A stretch of DNA of 64,000 nt from Gemmiger formicilis (lineage in GTDB: Bacteria > Bacillota > Clostridia > Oscillospirales > Ruminococcaceae): the NCBI RefSeq assembly GCF_016900095.1, contig NZ_JACJJP010000003.1, positions 62,001 through 126,000 of the forward strand, written 5' to 3'. Within the stretch, counting starts at the first letter, position 1. Every line of letters starts with the position of its first letter. The notes below the pieces were generated by a model. The model was not told where the DNA came from. It was given only the letters and a program-made list of their open reading frames with translations, and searched no databases. Position numbers and translations under genes: made by a program. Positions 7,795 through 14,943 of the stretch are shown here, one piece after another.

Positions 7795-9048
7795 TCAGTT
7801 TCCTGATGTTTTGTCCTCATTTTTGGTCGGTGCATAGACCATTTTCAGTTCCCGGCAAAACTGCACAGTATCCGGATTTTCCGCGGGATCATACACCTTG
7901 TGAACACCTTCCCAACGGTAGCCCATGCGCAGGTACAGGGCCTGGGCCGGCAGGTTGCAATCCAGCACAAACAGGTGGGGCGCCGGGTGTTCCGGCAGTT
8001 TTTTCCGGGCAAATTCCAGCATCAGCGCCCCGATGCCCCGGCCCCGGGCGTCCTGCCGCACATACAGCCGGCCGATCTCGCCGGTTTTGTGGCAGACCCC
8101 CACCAGGGCATCGGGTACACCGGCGGTGCTGTGCAGGTAGAAAGCCCATCCGGCGGCGCGGTCCGCCTTCATTTCCGCCAGCATATGGTCCGGGGTGTGT
8201 TCGGCCACATAGGCCGGGGTACACAGGGACGCACACATGCCTTGCCAGGCTTCGGCATAGATGGCGGCAGCAGCCTCCCAGGCGGCGTCGGTCCGGATCA
8301 GCTCCGCCCGCTCACTGCGCTTCCAGCGGCGGGGACGCAGCGGATGGCGCAGGCACCAATCCTTGTACAGTTCCGGGCGACGGGCCGCCGTGCGGGCATG
8401 GGCCTGCCGGGCCCGCCAGTCGGTGATTTTGCCATGGTCACCGGTGAGCAGCACCGGCGGCACGGCACGGCCTTCCCACACTTCGGGGCGGGTGTACTGG
8501 GGATATTCCAGCAGGCCGTCCCAGTGGCTTTCTTCCTGGTAGCCCTGTTCCTCGGCCAGCACACCGGGCTGCAGACGCAGCACGCTGTCCGCCACCACCA
8601 GACTGGCCAGTTCCCCGCCGGTAAGCACATAGTCCCCGATGGAGATTTCCTCGTCAGCAAAGGCCTCGATTACCCGCTCGTCGATGCCCTCGTAATGGCC
8701 GCAGACCAGGGCGAGGGAATCGCATTTGGCCAGCCGCTTGGCGATCTGCTGGTTGTAAGGCTGGCCGCCCGCCGTCATAAAAACAATACGCGGGCGGGGT
8801 CTTCCCTGTTCCTCGCACTGGCGGATGACCTCCCGCAGGCAGTCCGCAATGGGCTGGGCATACAGCACCATGCCGCAGCCGCCCCCGTAGGGGTAGTCGT
8901 CGGTCTGCTTCTGTTTGTTCAGGGTGTAATCCCGGATCTGATGGCAGTGGGCTTCAAACAAGCCTTTATCCGCCGCCCGGCCCAGAATGCTGGCGCCCAG
9001 AAAACTCTGGCACAGTTCCGGAAAGAGAGTCACAATATCAATGCGCAT
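7795..9048 (-). CDS. trmD: tRNA (guanine37-N1)-methyltransferase TrmD fused to a GNAT acetyltransferase domain
   Basis: Makes m1G37 next to the anticodon of several tRNAs, preventing +1 frameshifts. Residues 1-235 are a complete TrmD: MRIDIVTLFPE start, GHYEGID (117-123) and LTGGELA (142-148) of the SPOUT knot, and the catalytic region with D177 in WDGLLEYPQYTRP. The protein continues to 417 aa instead of the usual 230-250. The extra part (about 245-410) looks like a GNAT N-acetyltransferase, with the acetyl-CoA loop ARGRGIG around 334-340 following the strand IGRLYVRQ, and a C-terminal ALYLRMGYRWEG typical of motif B. There is no stop or restart between the domains. It follows rimM by 3 bases. 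The acetylation substrate is unknown. Confidence 0.92.
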   Translation of the reverse strand: MRIDIVTLFPELCQSFLGASILGRAADKGLFEAHCHQIRDYTLNKQKQTDDYPYGGGCGMVLYAQPIADCLREVIRQCEEQGRPRPRIVFMTAGGQPYNQQIAKRLAKCDSLALVCGHYEGIDERVIEAFADEEISIGDYVLTGGELASLVVADSVLRLQPGVLAEEQGYQEESHWDGLLEYPQYTRPEVWEGRAVPPVLLTGDHGKITDWRARQAHARTAARRPELYKDWCLRHPLRPRRWKRSERAELIRTDAAWEAAAAIYAEAWQGMCASLCTPAYVAEHTPDHMLAEMKADRAAGWAFYLHSTAGVPDALVGVCHKTGEIGRLYVRQDARGRGIGALMLEFARKKLPEHPAPHLFVLDCNLPAQALYLRMGYRWEGVHKVYDPAENPDTVQFCRELKMVYAPTKNEDKTSGN

Positions 9049-9051
9049 GGT

Positions 9052-9582
9052 TTACTCCTCGTCCCCGTTGACGGGCTGGTCGAACATTCCGGGAATGGGC
9101 CGGACATACACCGCCCGCGCTTCCAGGTCCACCCGGTCCAGGAATTCTGGCACCGCCGGAAAGAGGGCGGTGCTGCCGTCCTGACGCCGCACCGTGTATA
9201 TGTCATGGGCGGCAGGGTGATCGATCTCGGCGATGGTGCCGTACACCGTGCCGGTGTCGGCATCGGTGACCGCACAGCCCAGCAGATCGTCGATGAAATA
9301 CCGGCCTTTGGGCAGTCTGGCATCCTGCTTGGCAAAATAGAAGGTGTGCCCTACCAAAGCACGGGCGGCGTCCATGGAATCCACCCCGGCCAGGCGGACC
9401 AGCAGCATGCTGCCCTGGGCGCGCACCCCCTGCAGGGCGGTTTCGCCGGCCCCCTGGGCCGAAGTGTACACCCGCTTGATGCGGGCCAGGAACGCCGCGC
9501 CGTCGCACAGGGGCTGGGCTTTCATTTCGCCGCGGACGCCGTGGGTGGTCACCACCTTGAACGCGGGGAGAAAATCAAACAT
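9052..9582 (-). CDS. rimM: Ribosome maturation factor RimM
   Basis: Assists 30S head assembly by binding ribosomal protein S19. 176 aa with the N-terminal beta-barrel opening VVTTHGVRGEMKAQPL and a C-terminal PRC-barrel (YFIDDLLGCAVTDADTGTVYGTIAEI in two parts), ending in the acidic P-V-N-G-D-E-E tail. GGAGG lies 8 bases before ATG 9582. It is immediately followed by trmD with a 3-base gap, and preceded by a terminator-like hairpin that separates it from khpA, so rimM-trmD may be expressed at a lower level than the genes before it. Confidence 0.95.
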   Translation of the reverse strand: MFDFLPAFKVVTTHGVRGEMKAQPLCDGAAFLARIKRVYTSAQGAGETALQGVRAQGSMLLVRLAGVDSMDAARALVGHTFYFAKQDARLPKGRYFIDDLLGCAVTDADTGTVYGTIAEIDHPAAHDIYTVRRQDGSTALFPAVPEFLDRVDLEARAVYVRPIPGMFDQPVNGDEE

Positions 9583-9608
9583 AGGTAAACCTCCGGAAAG
9601 ACATTCAG

Positions 9609-9642
9609 TAAAAAAGCACCTTGCCCGGGGGCAAAGTGCTTG
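9609..9642 (-). terminator. Terminator-like hairpin between khpA and rimM
   Basis: Stem AAGCACCTTGCCC on the plus strand pairs with GGGCAAAGTGCTT (one G-U wobble), followed on the minus strand by TTTTTTAC. It is well formed and lies inside the conserved rpsP-khpA-rimM-trmD order. Confidence 0.8.
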
Positions 9643-9659
9643 CGGATAGCAATGGAGTG

Positions 9660-9893
9660 TCAGTCGATCTCCACCACAACTTTTTCGCCCTGGCGGACGG
9701 CGGCGGCACGCATGACCACACGGATCGCCTTGGCGATGCGGCCCTGCTTGCCGATCACACGGCCCATATCGTTTTCGGCCACGCTCAGGTGGTAGACGAC
9801 GGTACCGTCCTCACGCGCAGGGTCAACCGTGACCCGCACCGCGTCCTTGTCTTCCACAAGACCGCGGGCAACGGCAATCAGCAGTTCCTGCAT
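9660..9893 (-). CDS. khpA: RNA-binding KH-domain protein KhpA
   Basis: Single KH-domain RNA-binding protein, 77 aa, that in Firmicutes pairs with KhpB and binds many transcripts, with effects on cell elongation. The RNA-binding loop G-K-Q-G is visible in MGRVIGKQGRIAKAIRVVM. The N-terminal MQELLIAVARGLVEDKDAV matches the family. It lies between rpsP and rimM, the standard place, with GGGAGGG before the start. khpB is not in the window. Confidence 0.95.
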   Translation of the reverse strand: MQELLIAVARGLVEDKDAVRVTVDPAREDGTVVYHLSVAENDMGRVIGKQGRIAKAIRVVMRAAAVRQGEKVVVEID

Positions 9894-9921
9894 CTGGGGT
9901 CCCTCCCTTACGCTAGACAGG

Positions 9922-10161
9922 TTACAGGATCTCGGCCTTCTTCAGCAGAACACGAACGGTGTCGGTCGGCTGAGCGCCGTTGGCCAGCCACTGCTTGGCC
10001 TTCTCGGCGTCGATCTTGACCACGGAAGGCTCGGTGGTGGGATCATAGTAGCCGATTTCTTCGATGAAACGGCCGTCGCGAGCAAAACGGCTGTCGGCGA
10101 CAACAACGCGATAGAAGGGGTTCTTCTTGGCGCCCAGGCGGCGCAGACGAATCTTAACCAT
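9922..10161 (-). CDS. rpsP: 30S ribosomal protein S16
   Basis: Structural protein of the small ribosomal subunit, 79 aa, of usual length. The N-terminus [20 protein letters not shown] and the [19 protein letters not shown] pattern are diagnostic. GGAGG at 10170-10174 gives the start. A perfect 20-base palindrome lies immediately upstream of this ribosome binding site, which may affect translation of the gene. Located between ffh and khpA as in most Firmicutes. Confidence 0.98.
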   Translation of the reverse strand: MVKIRLRRLGAKKNPFYRVVVADSRFARDGRFIEEIGYYDPTTEPSVVKIDAEKAKQWLANGAQPTDTVRVLLKKAEIL

Positions 10162-10175
10162 GATGTGTTTCCTCC

Positions 10176-10195
10176 AAAAAATTCATGAATTTTTT
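10176..10195. repeat. Perfect 20-base palindrome before rpsP
   Basis: AAAAAATTCA followed directly by its reverse complement TGAATTTTTT. It abuts the rpsP Shine-Dalgarno site, 2 bases away. It could be a protein-binding operator or a weak RNA stem in the ffh-rpsP spacer. Confidence 0.8.
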
Positions 10196-10258
10196 TGTAC
10201 GGCCCGGACGGGGCCTGTTTCTATATCCACCCCGTATCCGGGAGAGATAACCTTGTGT

Positions 10259-11602
10259 TTACCGCAGGCCCTTGAGGCCGCCCAGCCCGCCCAGGCTGCG
10301 CATAAAACCCTTGGGGTTGCGTTTGGCTTTTTTCATCATCTTCTGCATCATTTCAAACTGACGCAACAGCTTGTTGACTTCTTCCACGGTCCGGCCGCTG
10401 CCCGCCGCAATGCGGCGCTTGCGCTTGGGATTGATGATGGACGGGTGTTCCCGTTCCGCCGGGGTCATGGAATAGATGATGGCTTCGATGTGAGCCATGG
10501 CCTTGTCATCGATCTGGTCGGGGTCGATCTGGTTGCCGCCGGGCAGCATGCCCAGCAAGGCGGCTGCGCCGCCCATCTTTTTGATCTGGGCAAACTGGGC
10601 CAGCATATCGTTCAGGTCGAATTTATTTTCCATCATGCGCCGGGCAGCCTGTTCGGCGGCCTTGTCGTCCTGCACGGACTGCGCACGCTCGATGAGCGAA
10701 AGTACATCGCCCATGCCCAGAATCCGGCTGGACATACGGGCGGGATAGAAGGGTTCGAGAGCGTCCAGCTTTTCGCCGGTGCCCTGGAAGTAGATGGGCT
10801 TGCCGGTGACGGCCAGCACCGAAAGGGCCGCGCCTCCGCGGGTATCGCCGTCGGTCTTGGTCAGGATGACACCGCTGATGCCTACCTTCTCGTTGAAGGT
10901 CTTGGCCACGTTGACGGCTTCCTGGCCGGCCATGGCGTCCACCACCAGCAGGGTCTCGTCCACTTCCACGGCTTCCTTGATGCGGACCAGCTCGCCCATG
11001 AGCTCGTCGTCGATCTGCAGGCGGCCGGCGGTATCCAGAATCACGATATCGTTGCCGTGATCCCGGGCGTAGGCCATGGCCTTGGCGGCGATGATCTCGG
11101 GCTTTTCGGTGCCCATCTCGAACACCGGCACCCCGGCCTGCTGGCCGACGATGCGCAGCTGATCGATGGCGGCGGGACGGTAGATATCGCAGGCCACCAG
11201 CAGCGGGCGGCGGCCCTGGCCCCGGTAAAACTTGCCCAGTTTGGCGGCGTGGGTGGTTTTACCGTTGCCCTGCAGGCCGCACATCATGAGTACGGTCTGG
11301 CCTTTGTTCTTGATGTGCAGGGTCTGGGGTTCGTCGCCGCCCATCAGCTTGGTCAGTTCCTCGTTGACGATCTTGACCACCTGCTGGGCGGGGGTCAGGC
11401 TTTCCATGACCTCCTGCCCCATGGCACGCTCCGAAACCTGGGCGCAGAAATCTTTGGCGACTTTATAGTTGACGTCGGCTTCCAGCAAAGCCATGCGCAC
11501 TTCCCGCATGGCGGCCTTGATGTCGGCCTCGCTCAGTTTGCCTTTGCCGCGCAGCTTCTTGAACACGCCGGACAAACGCTCGCTCAGTGATTCAAATGCC
11601 AT
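10259..11602 (-). CDS. ffh: Signal recognition particle GTPase Ffh
   Basis: GTPase of the signal recognition particle; binds 4.5S/6S RNA and signal peptides of nascent membrane and exported proteins and docks on FtsY. 447 aa, normal length. The N domain opens MAFESLSERLSGVFKKLRGKG, the G domain has the P-loop GLQGNGKTTHAAKLG (the usual Ser is Asn here), DTAGRLQIDDELMGEL and TKTDGDTRGGAALS, and the methionine-rich M domain holds LLGMLPGG, KRKRRIAAGSGRTVEEVN and FEMMQKMMKK. GGGAGG precedes ATG 11602. It follows ylxM, its usual partner, by 18 bases. Confidence 0.98.
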   Translation of the reverse strand: MAFESLSERLSGVFKKLRGKGKLSEADIKAAMREVRMALLEADVNYKVAKDFCAQVSERAMGQEVMESLTPAQQVVKIVNEELTKLMGGDEPQTLHIKNKGQTVLMMCGLQGNGKTTHAAKLGKFYRGQGRRPLLVACDIYRPAAIDQLRIVGQQAGVPVFEMGTEKPEIIAAKAMAYARDHGNDIVILDTAGRLQIDDELMGELVRIKEAVEVDETLLVVDAMAGQEAVNVAKTFNEKVGISGVILTKTDGDTRGGAALSVLAVTGKPIYFQGTGEKLDALEPFYPARMSSRILGMGDVLSLIERAQSVQDDKAAEQAARRMMENKFDLNDMLAQFAQIKKMGGAAALLGMLPGGNQIDPDQIDDKAMAHIEAIIYSMTPAEREHPSIINPKRKRRIAAGSGRTVEEVNKLLRQFEMMQKMMKKAKRNPKGFMRSLGGLGGLKGLR

Positions 11603-11620
11603 TGTGTTCCCTCCCGGTTA

Positions 11621-11998
11621 TCAGGTATTCAGTCGTTTCAATATGGCCAGCATCTCATCCGTGTCCCGGGTGATCTGCGGCACCGGCGTATACAGGCCGG
11701 TATTACAGCAGCGCACTTCCATGATCAGCTGTTCCAGCCGGGCCAGGTCGGCGCGCTGGGCAGCGTCCTTTTCGGCATAGCCCAGGTTCTTTTCCATCTC
11801 GGTCAGGGTGGCTTCCCCATGCTTGATGGCGTCGCGCACCCCCTGGCGGGTGATACCATAGTTTTCGGCAATTTCGGCCAGGGACAGGTCCTGATCGTAA
11901 TACTCGGTCAGGATGGAACGCTGCTTTTCGGTCAGGACAGGGCCGTAATAATCCAGCAGCACCGAAAATGTCAGATCTTTCTGGCTTTTGGGGGCCAC
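11621..11998 (-). CDS. ylxM: YlxM-family putative DNA-binding protein
   Basis: UPF0122 protein, 125 aa, that usually precedes ffh and is thought to modulate the signal recognition particle; a sigma-70 region 4-like helix-turn-helix is visible. The sequence has LLDYYGPVLTEKQRSILTEY and DLSLAEIAENYGITRQGVRD, both typical of the family, followed by a longer helical C-terminus. The GTG at 11998 is chosen because AAGGAGG is 8 bases upstream; the frame stays open further up but the added residues are not conserved and run across the promoter. First gene of the ylxM-ffh-rpsP-khpA-rimM-trmD cluster. Confidence 0.92.
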   Translation of the reverse strand: MAPKSQKDLTFSVLLDYYGPVLTEKQRSILTEYYDQDLSLAEIAENYGITRQGVRDAIKHGEATLTEMEKNLGYAEKDAAQRADLARLEQLIMEVRCCNTGLYTPVPQITRDTDEMLAILKRLNT

Positions 11999-12052
11999 GG
12001 CGGCGCCTCCTTCCCTTCGACAATGTAAAGCATTTTTCTTTACAGCAGATGA

Positions 12053-12081
12053 ATTATAACACTCCCGGACAGGTGTGTCAA
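12053..12081 (-). promoter_or_regulatory. Consensus sigma-A promoter for ylxM-ffh
   Basis: Minus-strand TTGACA (12076-12081), 17 bases, TATAAT (12053-12058): a perfect match to the consensus in both boxes and spacing. Confidence 0.92.
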
Positions 12082-12184
12082 GCAAATTTTTGTCATTGAC
12101 GTGATTTTTTCGGCCTGCACACAGGCTTGCAGCGCTCTTCCTGCATTTTTGTATGGCCGAAGGGATGCAAAGGCCCGCGGTTTA

Positions 12185-12193
12185 TGCTATAAT
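12185..12193 (+). promoter_or_regulatory. Extended -10 promoter for the PLP-enzyme gene
   Basis: TGCTATAAT gives a TGn extension and a perfect -10 hexamer; no good -35 lies 17 bases upstream. It faces away from the ylxM promoter. Confidence 0.6.
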
Positions 12194-12245
12194 ATAAAAG
12201 TATCTGACGAATTTTCCGATTATTTTGAAAGGACGGTGGCGGCCC

Positions 12246-13139
12246 ATGGCCATCCTGCAAAGTTACTATCAGGATGTATATAAATGCCCGGTGGTGCGCC
12301 TGTCCGGTTTTTCGGGGCGGCACGGGCTGGCCTCCAGCATTCTGGCATACCTGGATTTTGGCGGCGCCACCGGCACCTGCAAGGACGGCGTAGCCGAAAC
12401 CATGCTGGCCTTTGCCACCGAGCGCGGTACCCTGCAACCCGGCATGCCGGTGGTGGAAGCCAGCTCCGGCAGTTTCGGGGCGGCGTTGGCGGTTTCCTGC
12501 GCCACCACCGGCCACCCCTGCATTCTGGTGGTGCCCAGCAGCCTGCCCGCCTCCCGCCGGCAGCATCTGCAAAGTCTGGGGGCCCGCATTGTGGTGTGCA
12601 GCGGCGGCGGGCGCAAGGCGCTGGAACGCATTGCCGCCGACACAGCCAAGCGCTATAACGGCTACTACACCAACTATTTCGCCAACGACGACAACCCGGA
12701 ATATCACCGCCGGGTGACCGGGCCGCAGATTCTAAAAGCCTGCGGGGATTCCATCGACGCGGTGGTCATCGGCGTGGGCAGCGGCGGCACCATCACCGGT
12801 GTGGCCGAGTACCTGAAGGCCTGGAACAGCATGATCCGCATTGTGGCGGTGGAACCCAGTGAATGTGCCGCCATCTCCGGCGGGTTCATCGGGCACCACG
12901 GCATTGCGGGGATCGGTCCCGGCTTTGTGCCGGAAAACTACAACCCCTACGTGGTGGACACTGTACTCACCGTAAACACCGCCGACGCCGAGCGCGCCGC
13001 CCGGGAAGCGTTGTTCTTTGACGGTGTGCCCGCCTGCACCAGCGCCGGCGCCACCTTGGCCGCCGCGGTACAGCTCATCGGCACTGGCAAGTCCACCCGC
13101 CCTCTGTGCGTGTTTGCGGGACGGCGCACTTACGAGTAA
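12246..13139 (+). CDS. Divergent cysteine synthase-like PLP-dependent enzyme (fold type II)
   Basis: 297-aa member of the cysteine synthase/cystathionine beta-synthase superfamily. The Schiff-base lysine is K46 in TGTCKDGVAE, the phosphate-binding loop is VGSGGTITGV, and EASSGSFGAAL corresponds to the substrate-binding loop of O-acetylserine sulfhydrylase, where the usual T-S-G-N-T-G has become S-S-G-S-F-G. Near the end CTSAGATLAAAVQL replaces the usual SSGAN loop. The overall order of motifs is preserved, so the fold is secure but the substrate is not. ATG 12246 is chosen with AAAGGA 12 bases upstream. It stands alone behind its own promoter and terminator with no cysE or methionine genes nearby. 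Could be a sulfhydrylase, a beta-replacing enzyme or a desulfhydrase. Confidence 0.8.
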   Translation: MAILQSYYQDVYKCPVVRLSGFSGRHGLASSILAYLDFGGATGTCKDGVAETMLAFATERGTLQPGMPVVEASSGSFGAALAVSCATTGHPCILVVPSSLPASRRQHLQSLGARIVVCSGGGRKALERIAADTAKRYNGYYTNYFANDDNPEYHRRVTGPQILKACGDSIDAVVIGVGSGGTITGVAEYLKAWNSMIRIVAVEPSECAAISGGFIGHHGIAGIGPGFVPENYNPYVVDTVLTVNTADAERAAREALFFDGVPACTSAGATLAAAVQLIGTGKSTRPLCVFAGRRTYE

Positions 13140-13234
13140 TCGCCCGGTGTTCAGGCTATCTTTCCTGTAAAGTTTTTTGCTTCACAGCGCTTCTCTTTCC
13201 TTTTTGCCTTTTTTACTTTTTTGGATGCTCTTTC

Positions 13235-13275
13235 GGCACCTTCCGGGGCTTTTCGCTCCGGGGGTGCCTTTTTTG
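13235..13275 (+). terminator. Intrinsic terminator after the PLP-enzyme gene
   Basis: GGCACC (13235-13240) pairs with GGTGCC (13263-13268), with an inner CCGG-CCGG helix and a small internal loop, followed by TTTTTTG. Confidence 0.8.
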
Positions 13276-13287
13276 TGCGGTGCCGCT

Positions 13288-13317
13288 GTCATATGCATGG
13301 CCACTTCGGCATAGGGT
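13288..13317 (+). promoter_or_regulatory. Possible SigE-type promoter for spoIIID
   Basis: GTCATATG (13288-13295), 14 bases, CATAGGGT (13310-13317), resembling the mother-cell SigE consensus of GTCATATT and CATACAAT. It lies about 37 bases before the spoIIID start and no sigma-A promoter is evident there. SpoIIID genes are SigE-dependent in other spore formers. Confidence 0.5.
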
Positions 13318-13353
13318 TGGACAAAACAATCCTGTGACAAGGGAGGTTTGCGT

Positions 13354-13635
13354 ATGAAAGGCGACCCCGAAGAACGTGCGGTGGCGGTGGGGCAATATCT
13401 GGTGCGCAACGGCGCAACCGTGCGGGCCGCCGCCCGCATTTTCGGCGTGAGCAAGAGCACCGTCTGGAAGGACCAGACACGGCTGCGGCACCTGAACCCC
13501 GGGCTGTGGGCCGAGGTGCGCAAGGTATTGCAAAAAAACAAAGCCGAACGGCATCTGCGCGGCGGCGAGGCCACCCGCTGCAAATATCTGCGCGACGCAC
13601 AATGCCGCCATCCGCCCGACTTCACAAAAGTTTGA
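13354..13635 (+). CDS. spoIIID: Stage III sporulation protein D homologue
   Basis: Mother-cell DNA-binding regulator of sporulation, 93 aa. The helix-turn-helix reads TVRAAARIFGVSKSTVWKD, and the C-terminal RHLRGGEATRCKYL is the highly conserved basic second DNA-contact region of SpoIIID; the intervening LNPGLWAEVRKVLQKNKAE also fits. In spore formers it acts after SigE and both represses and activates mother-cell genes. AGGGAGG precedes ATG 13354. A SigE-like promoter lies upstream. The C-terminal dozen residues are longer than in Bacillus. Its presence suggests sporulation ability or its relics, since many relatives are described as non-sporing. Confidence 0.92.
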   Translation: MKGDPEERAVAVGQYLVRNGATVRAAARIFGVSKSTVWKDQTRLRHLNPGLWAEVRKVLQKNKAERHLRGGEATRCKYLRDAQCRHPPDFTKV

Positions 13636-13653
13636 CAGGGTGTTTACAAGGTC

Positions 13654-13682
13654 TTGCGCCGCCGTGCCATGAACAGTATAAT
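13654..13682 (+). promoter_or_regulatory. Sigma-A promoter for the dCMP deaminase-udk pair
   Basis: TTGCGC (13654-13659), 17 bases, TATAAT (13677-13682), 62 bases before the start codon. Confidence 0.75.
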
Positions 13683-13744
13683 AAAGGCAAGATGTGAATT
13701 CGTTCCGGTTTTTGGGACCGGAAGAAGAAAGGTTGTGTGGAACG

Positions 13745-14224
13745 ATGAAACGCACCGACTATATCAGTTGGGACGAATATTTCATGGGCATCGCCCTGTT
13801 GTCCGCCATGCGCAGCAAAGACAACAGCAGCCAGGTGGGGGCGTGCATCGTCAGCCCGGAGAACAAAATTCTTTCCCTGGGCTATAACGGCATGCCCATT
13901 GGCTGCAACGACGATGACATGCCTTGGGAACGGGAAGGTCCGCCGCTGGAGACCAAATATATGTATGTCTGCCATGCCGAATTGAACGCCATCCTGAATT
14001 CGGCGCACAGTGATCTGCGCGGGGCCCGGGTGTATGTGACCCTCTTTCCCTGCAACGAATGTGCCAAGAGCATCATCCAGAGCGGCATCAAAGAGATCGT
14101 GTATCTTTCGGACAAATACCACGATGCGGATATGAGCATTGCCAGCCGTAAGCTGCTGCGCATGGCGGGGGTCAGCTTCCGGGCATACCAGCCCACCGGG
14201 CGGCAGATCACCTTCACCGTATAA
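13745..14224 (+). CDS. Deoxycytidylate (dCMP) deaminase
   Basis: Zinc enzyme converting dCMP to dUMP for dTTP synthesis, 159 aa. The catalytic site is complete: H77-A-E79 in [11 protein letters not shown] and P102-C103-N-E-C106, which bind zinc and supply the general acid. The region [19 protein letters not shown] is typical of the dCMP deaminase branch, as opposed to cytidine or tRNA deaminases. The reading frame is open upstream, but the conserved part starts [15 protein letters not shown], so ATG 13745 is preferred; its ribosome binding site (AAGG) is weak and distant. It is followed at 19 bases by uridine kinase, making a small pyrimidine salvage operon. Confidence 0.92.
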   Translation: MKRTDYISWDEYFMGIALLSAMRSKDNSSQVGACIVSPENKILSLGYNGMPIGCNDDDMPWEREGPPLETKYMYVCHAELNAILNSAHSDLRGARVYVTLFPCNECAKSIIQSGIKEIVYLSDKYHDADMSIASRKLLRMAGVSFRAYQPTGRQITFTV

Positions 14225-14243
14225 ACCAAAGGGGACGTTGGGA

Positions 14244-14864
14244 ATGAAAACCACCATCATCGGTATTGCCGGCGGTACCGGCAGCGGGAAAAGCACCTTG
14301 ACCGCCCGTCTGCGGGAACATTTCGGCGAGCATGAAGTGAGCGTCATCAACCACGACAGCTACTACAAGCGCCATGACGAGCTGCCTTACGAGGAGCGCT
14401 GCAAGCTCAACTACGACCACCCGGATTCCTTTGACACCGAGCTGCTCATCGAGCATCTGCGGGCGCTGCGGCGCGGTGAAACGGTGCAGGTGCCGGTGTA
14501 CAACTACTCCATCCACAACCGCAGCGACAAAACCGTGACCGTATCCCCTGCTCCGGTGATCATCGTGGAGGGAATCCTGATCTTTGATTCCGCCGAGCTG
14601 TGCAGTATGATGGACCTGAAAGTATTTGTGGACACCGATGCCGACGTTCGGATTCTGCGGCGGATTGTGCGCGACGTGAAGTATCGCGGGCGCACGTTGG
14701 ACAGCGTGGTCAAACAATATCTGACCACCGTCAAGCCCATGCACGAACAGTTTGTGGAGCCCAGCAAACGCAAGGCCGATCTGATTGTGCCGGAAGGCGG
14801 CCGCAACGAAGTGGCCCTGGATATGCTGATCAAATGGGTCAGCAACCATCTGCAGGCCGAATAA
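14244..14864 (+). CDS. udk: Uridine kinase
   Basis: Phosphorylates uridine and cytidine to the monophosphates in pyrimidine salvage, 206 aa, usual length. The P-loop is G10-G-T-G-S-G-K16-S-T, followed by VINHDSYYKRHDELPYEER, NYDHPDSFD, VQVPVYNYSIHNR and VIIVEGILIF, all hallmarks of the family. The later RRIVRDVKYRGR and QYLTTVKPMHEQFVEPSK complete the match. AAAGGGG lies 9 bases before ATG 14244. Co-transcribed with the dCMP deaminase and closed by a strong terminator. Confidence 0.97.
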   Translation: MKTTIIGIAGGTGSGKSTLTARLREHFGEHEVSVINHDSYYKRHDELPYEERCKLNYDHPDSFDTELLIEHLRALRRGETVQVPVYNYSIHNRSDKTVTVSPAPVIIVEGILIFDSAELCSMMDLKVFVDTDADVRILRRIVRDVKYRGRTLDSVVKQYLTTVKPMHEQFVEPSKRKADLIVPEGGRNEVALDMLIKWVSNHLQAE

Positions 14865-14875
14865 ACATACCGCAA

Positions 14876-14910
14876 AAAGCCCCGATGCCGTTTGGCATCG
14901 GGGCTTTCCT
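14876..14910 (+). terminator. Intrinsic terminator after udk
   Basis: AAAGCCCCGATGCC and GGCATCGGGGCTTT form a perfect 14-bp stem with a GTTT loop, followed by a short T-rich run. It can also serve the convergent hydrolase gene. Confidence 0.88.
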
Positions 14911-14943
14911 TATTATAATAGGAAAGGTGTTGCGCCGGGGCAA

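Noticed and set aside
7596-7835. Possible 79-codon minus-strand gene upstream of the HPr gene
   Set aside because: It overlaps the end of trmD, lacks a ribosome binding site and family similarity, and occupies the leader region of the HPr gene.
12093-13129. Minus-strand frames opposite the PLP-enzyme gene
   Set aside because: Low-complexity antisense translations with no start signals.
13182-13755. Minus-strand frames of 147-180 codons opposite spoIIID
   Set aside because: They are antisense to the clear SpoIIID reading frame and cross a terminator and two promoters.
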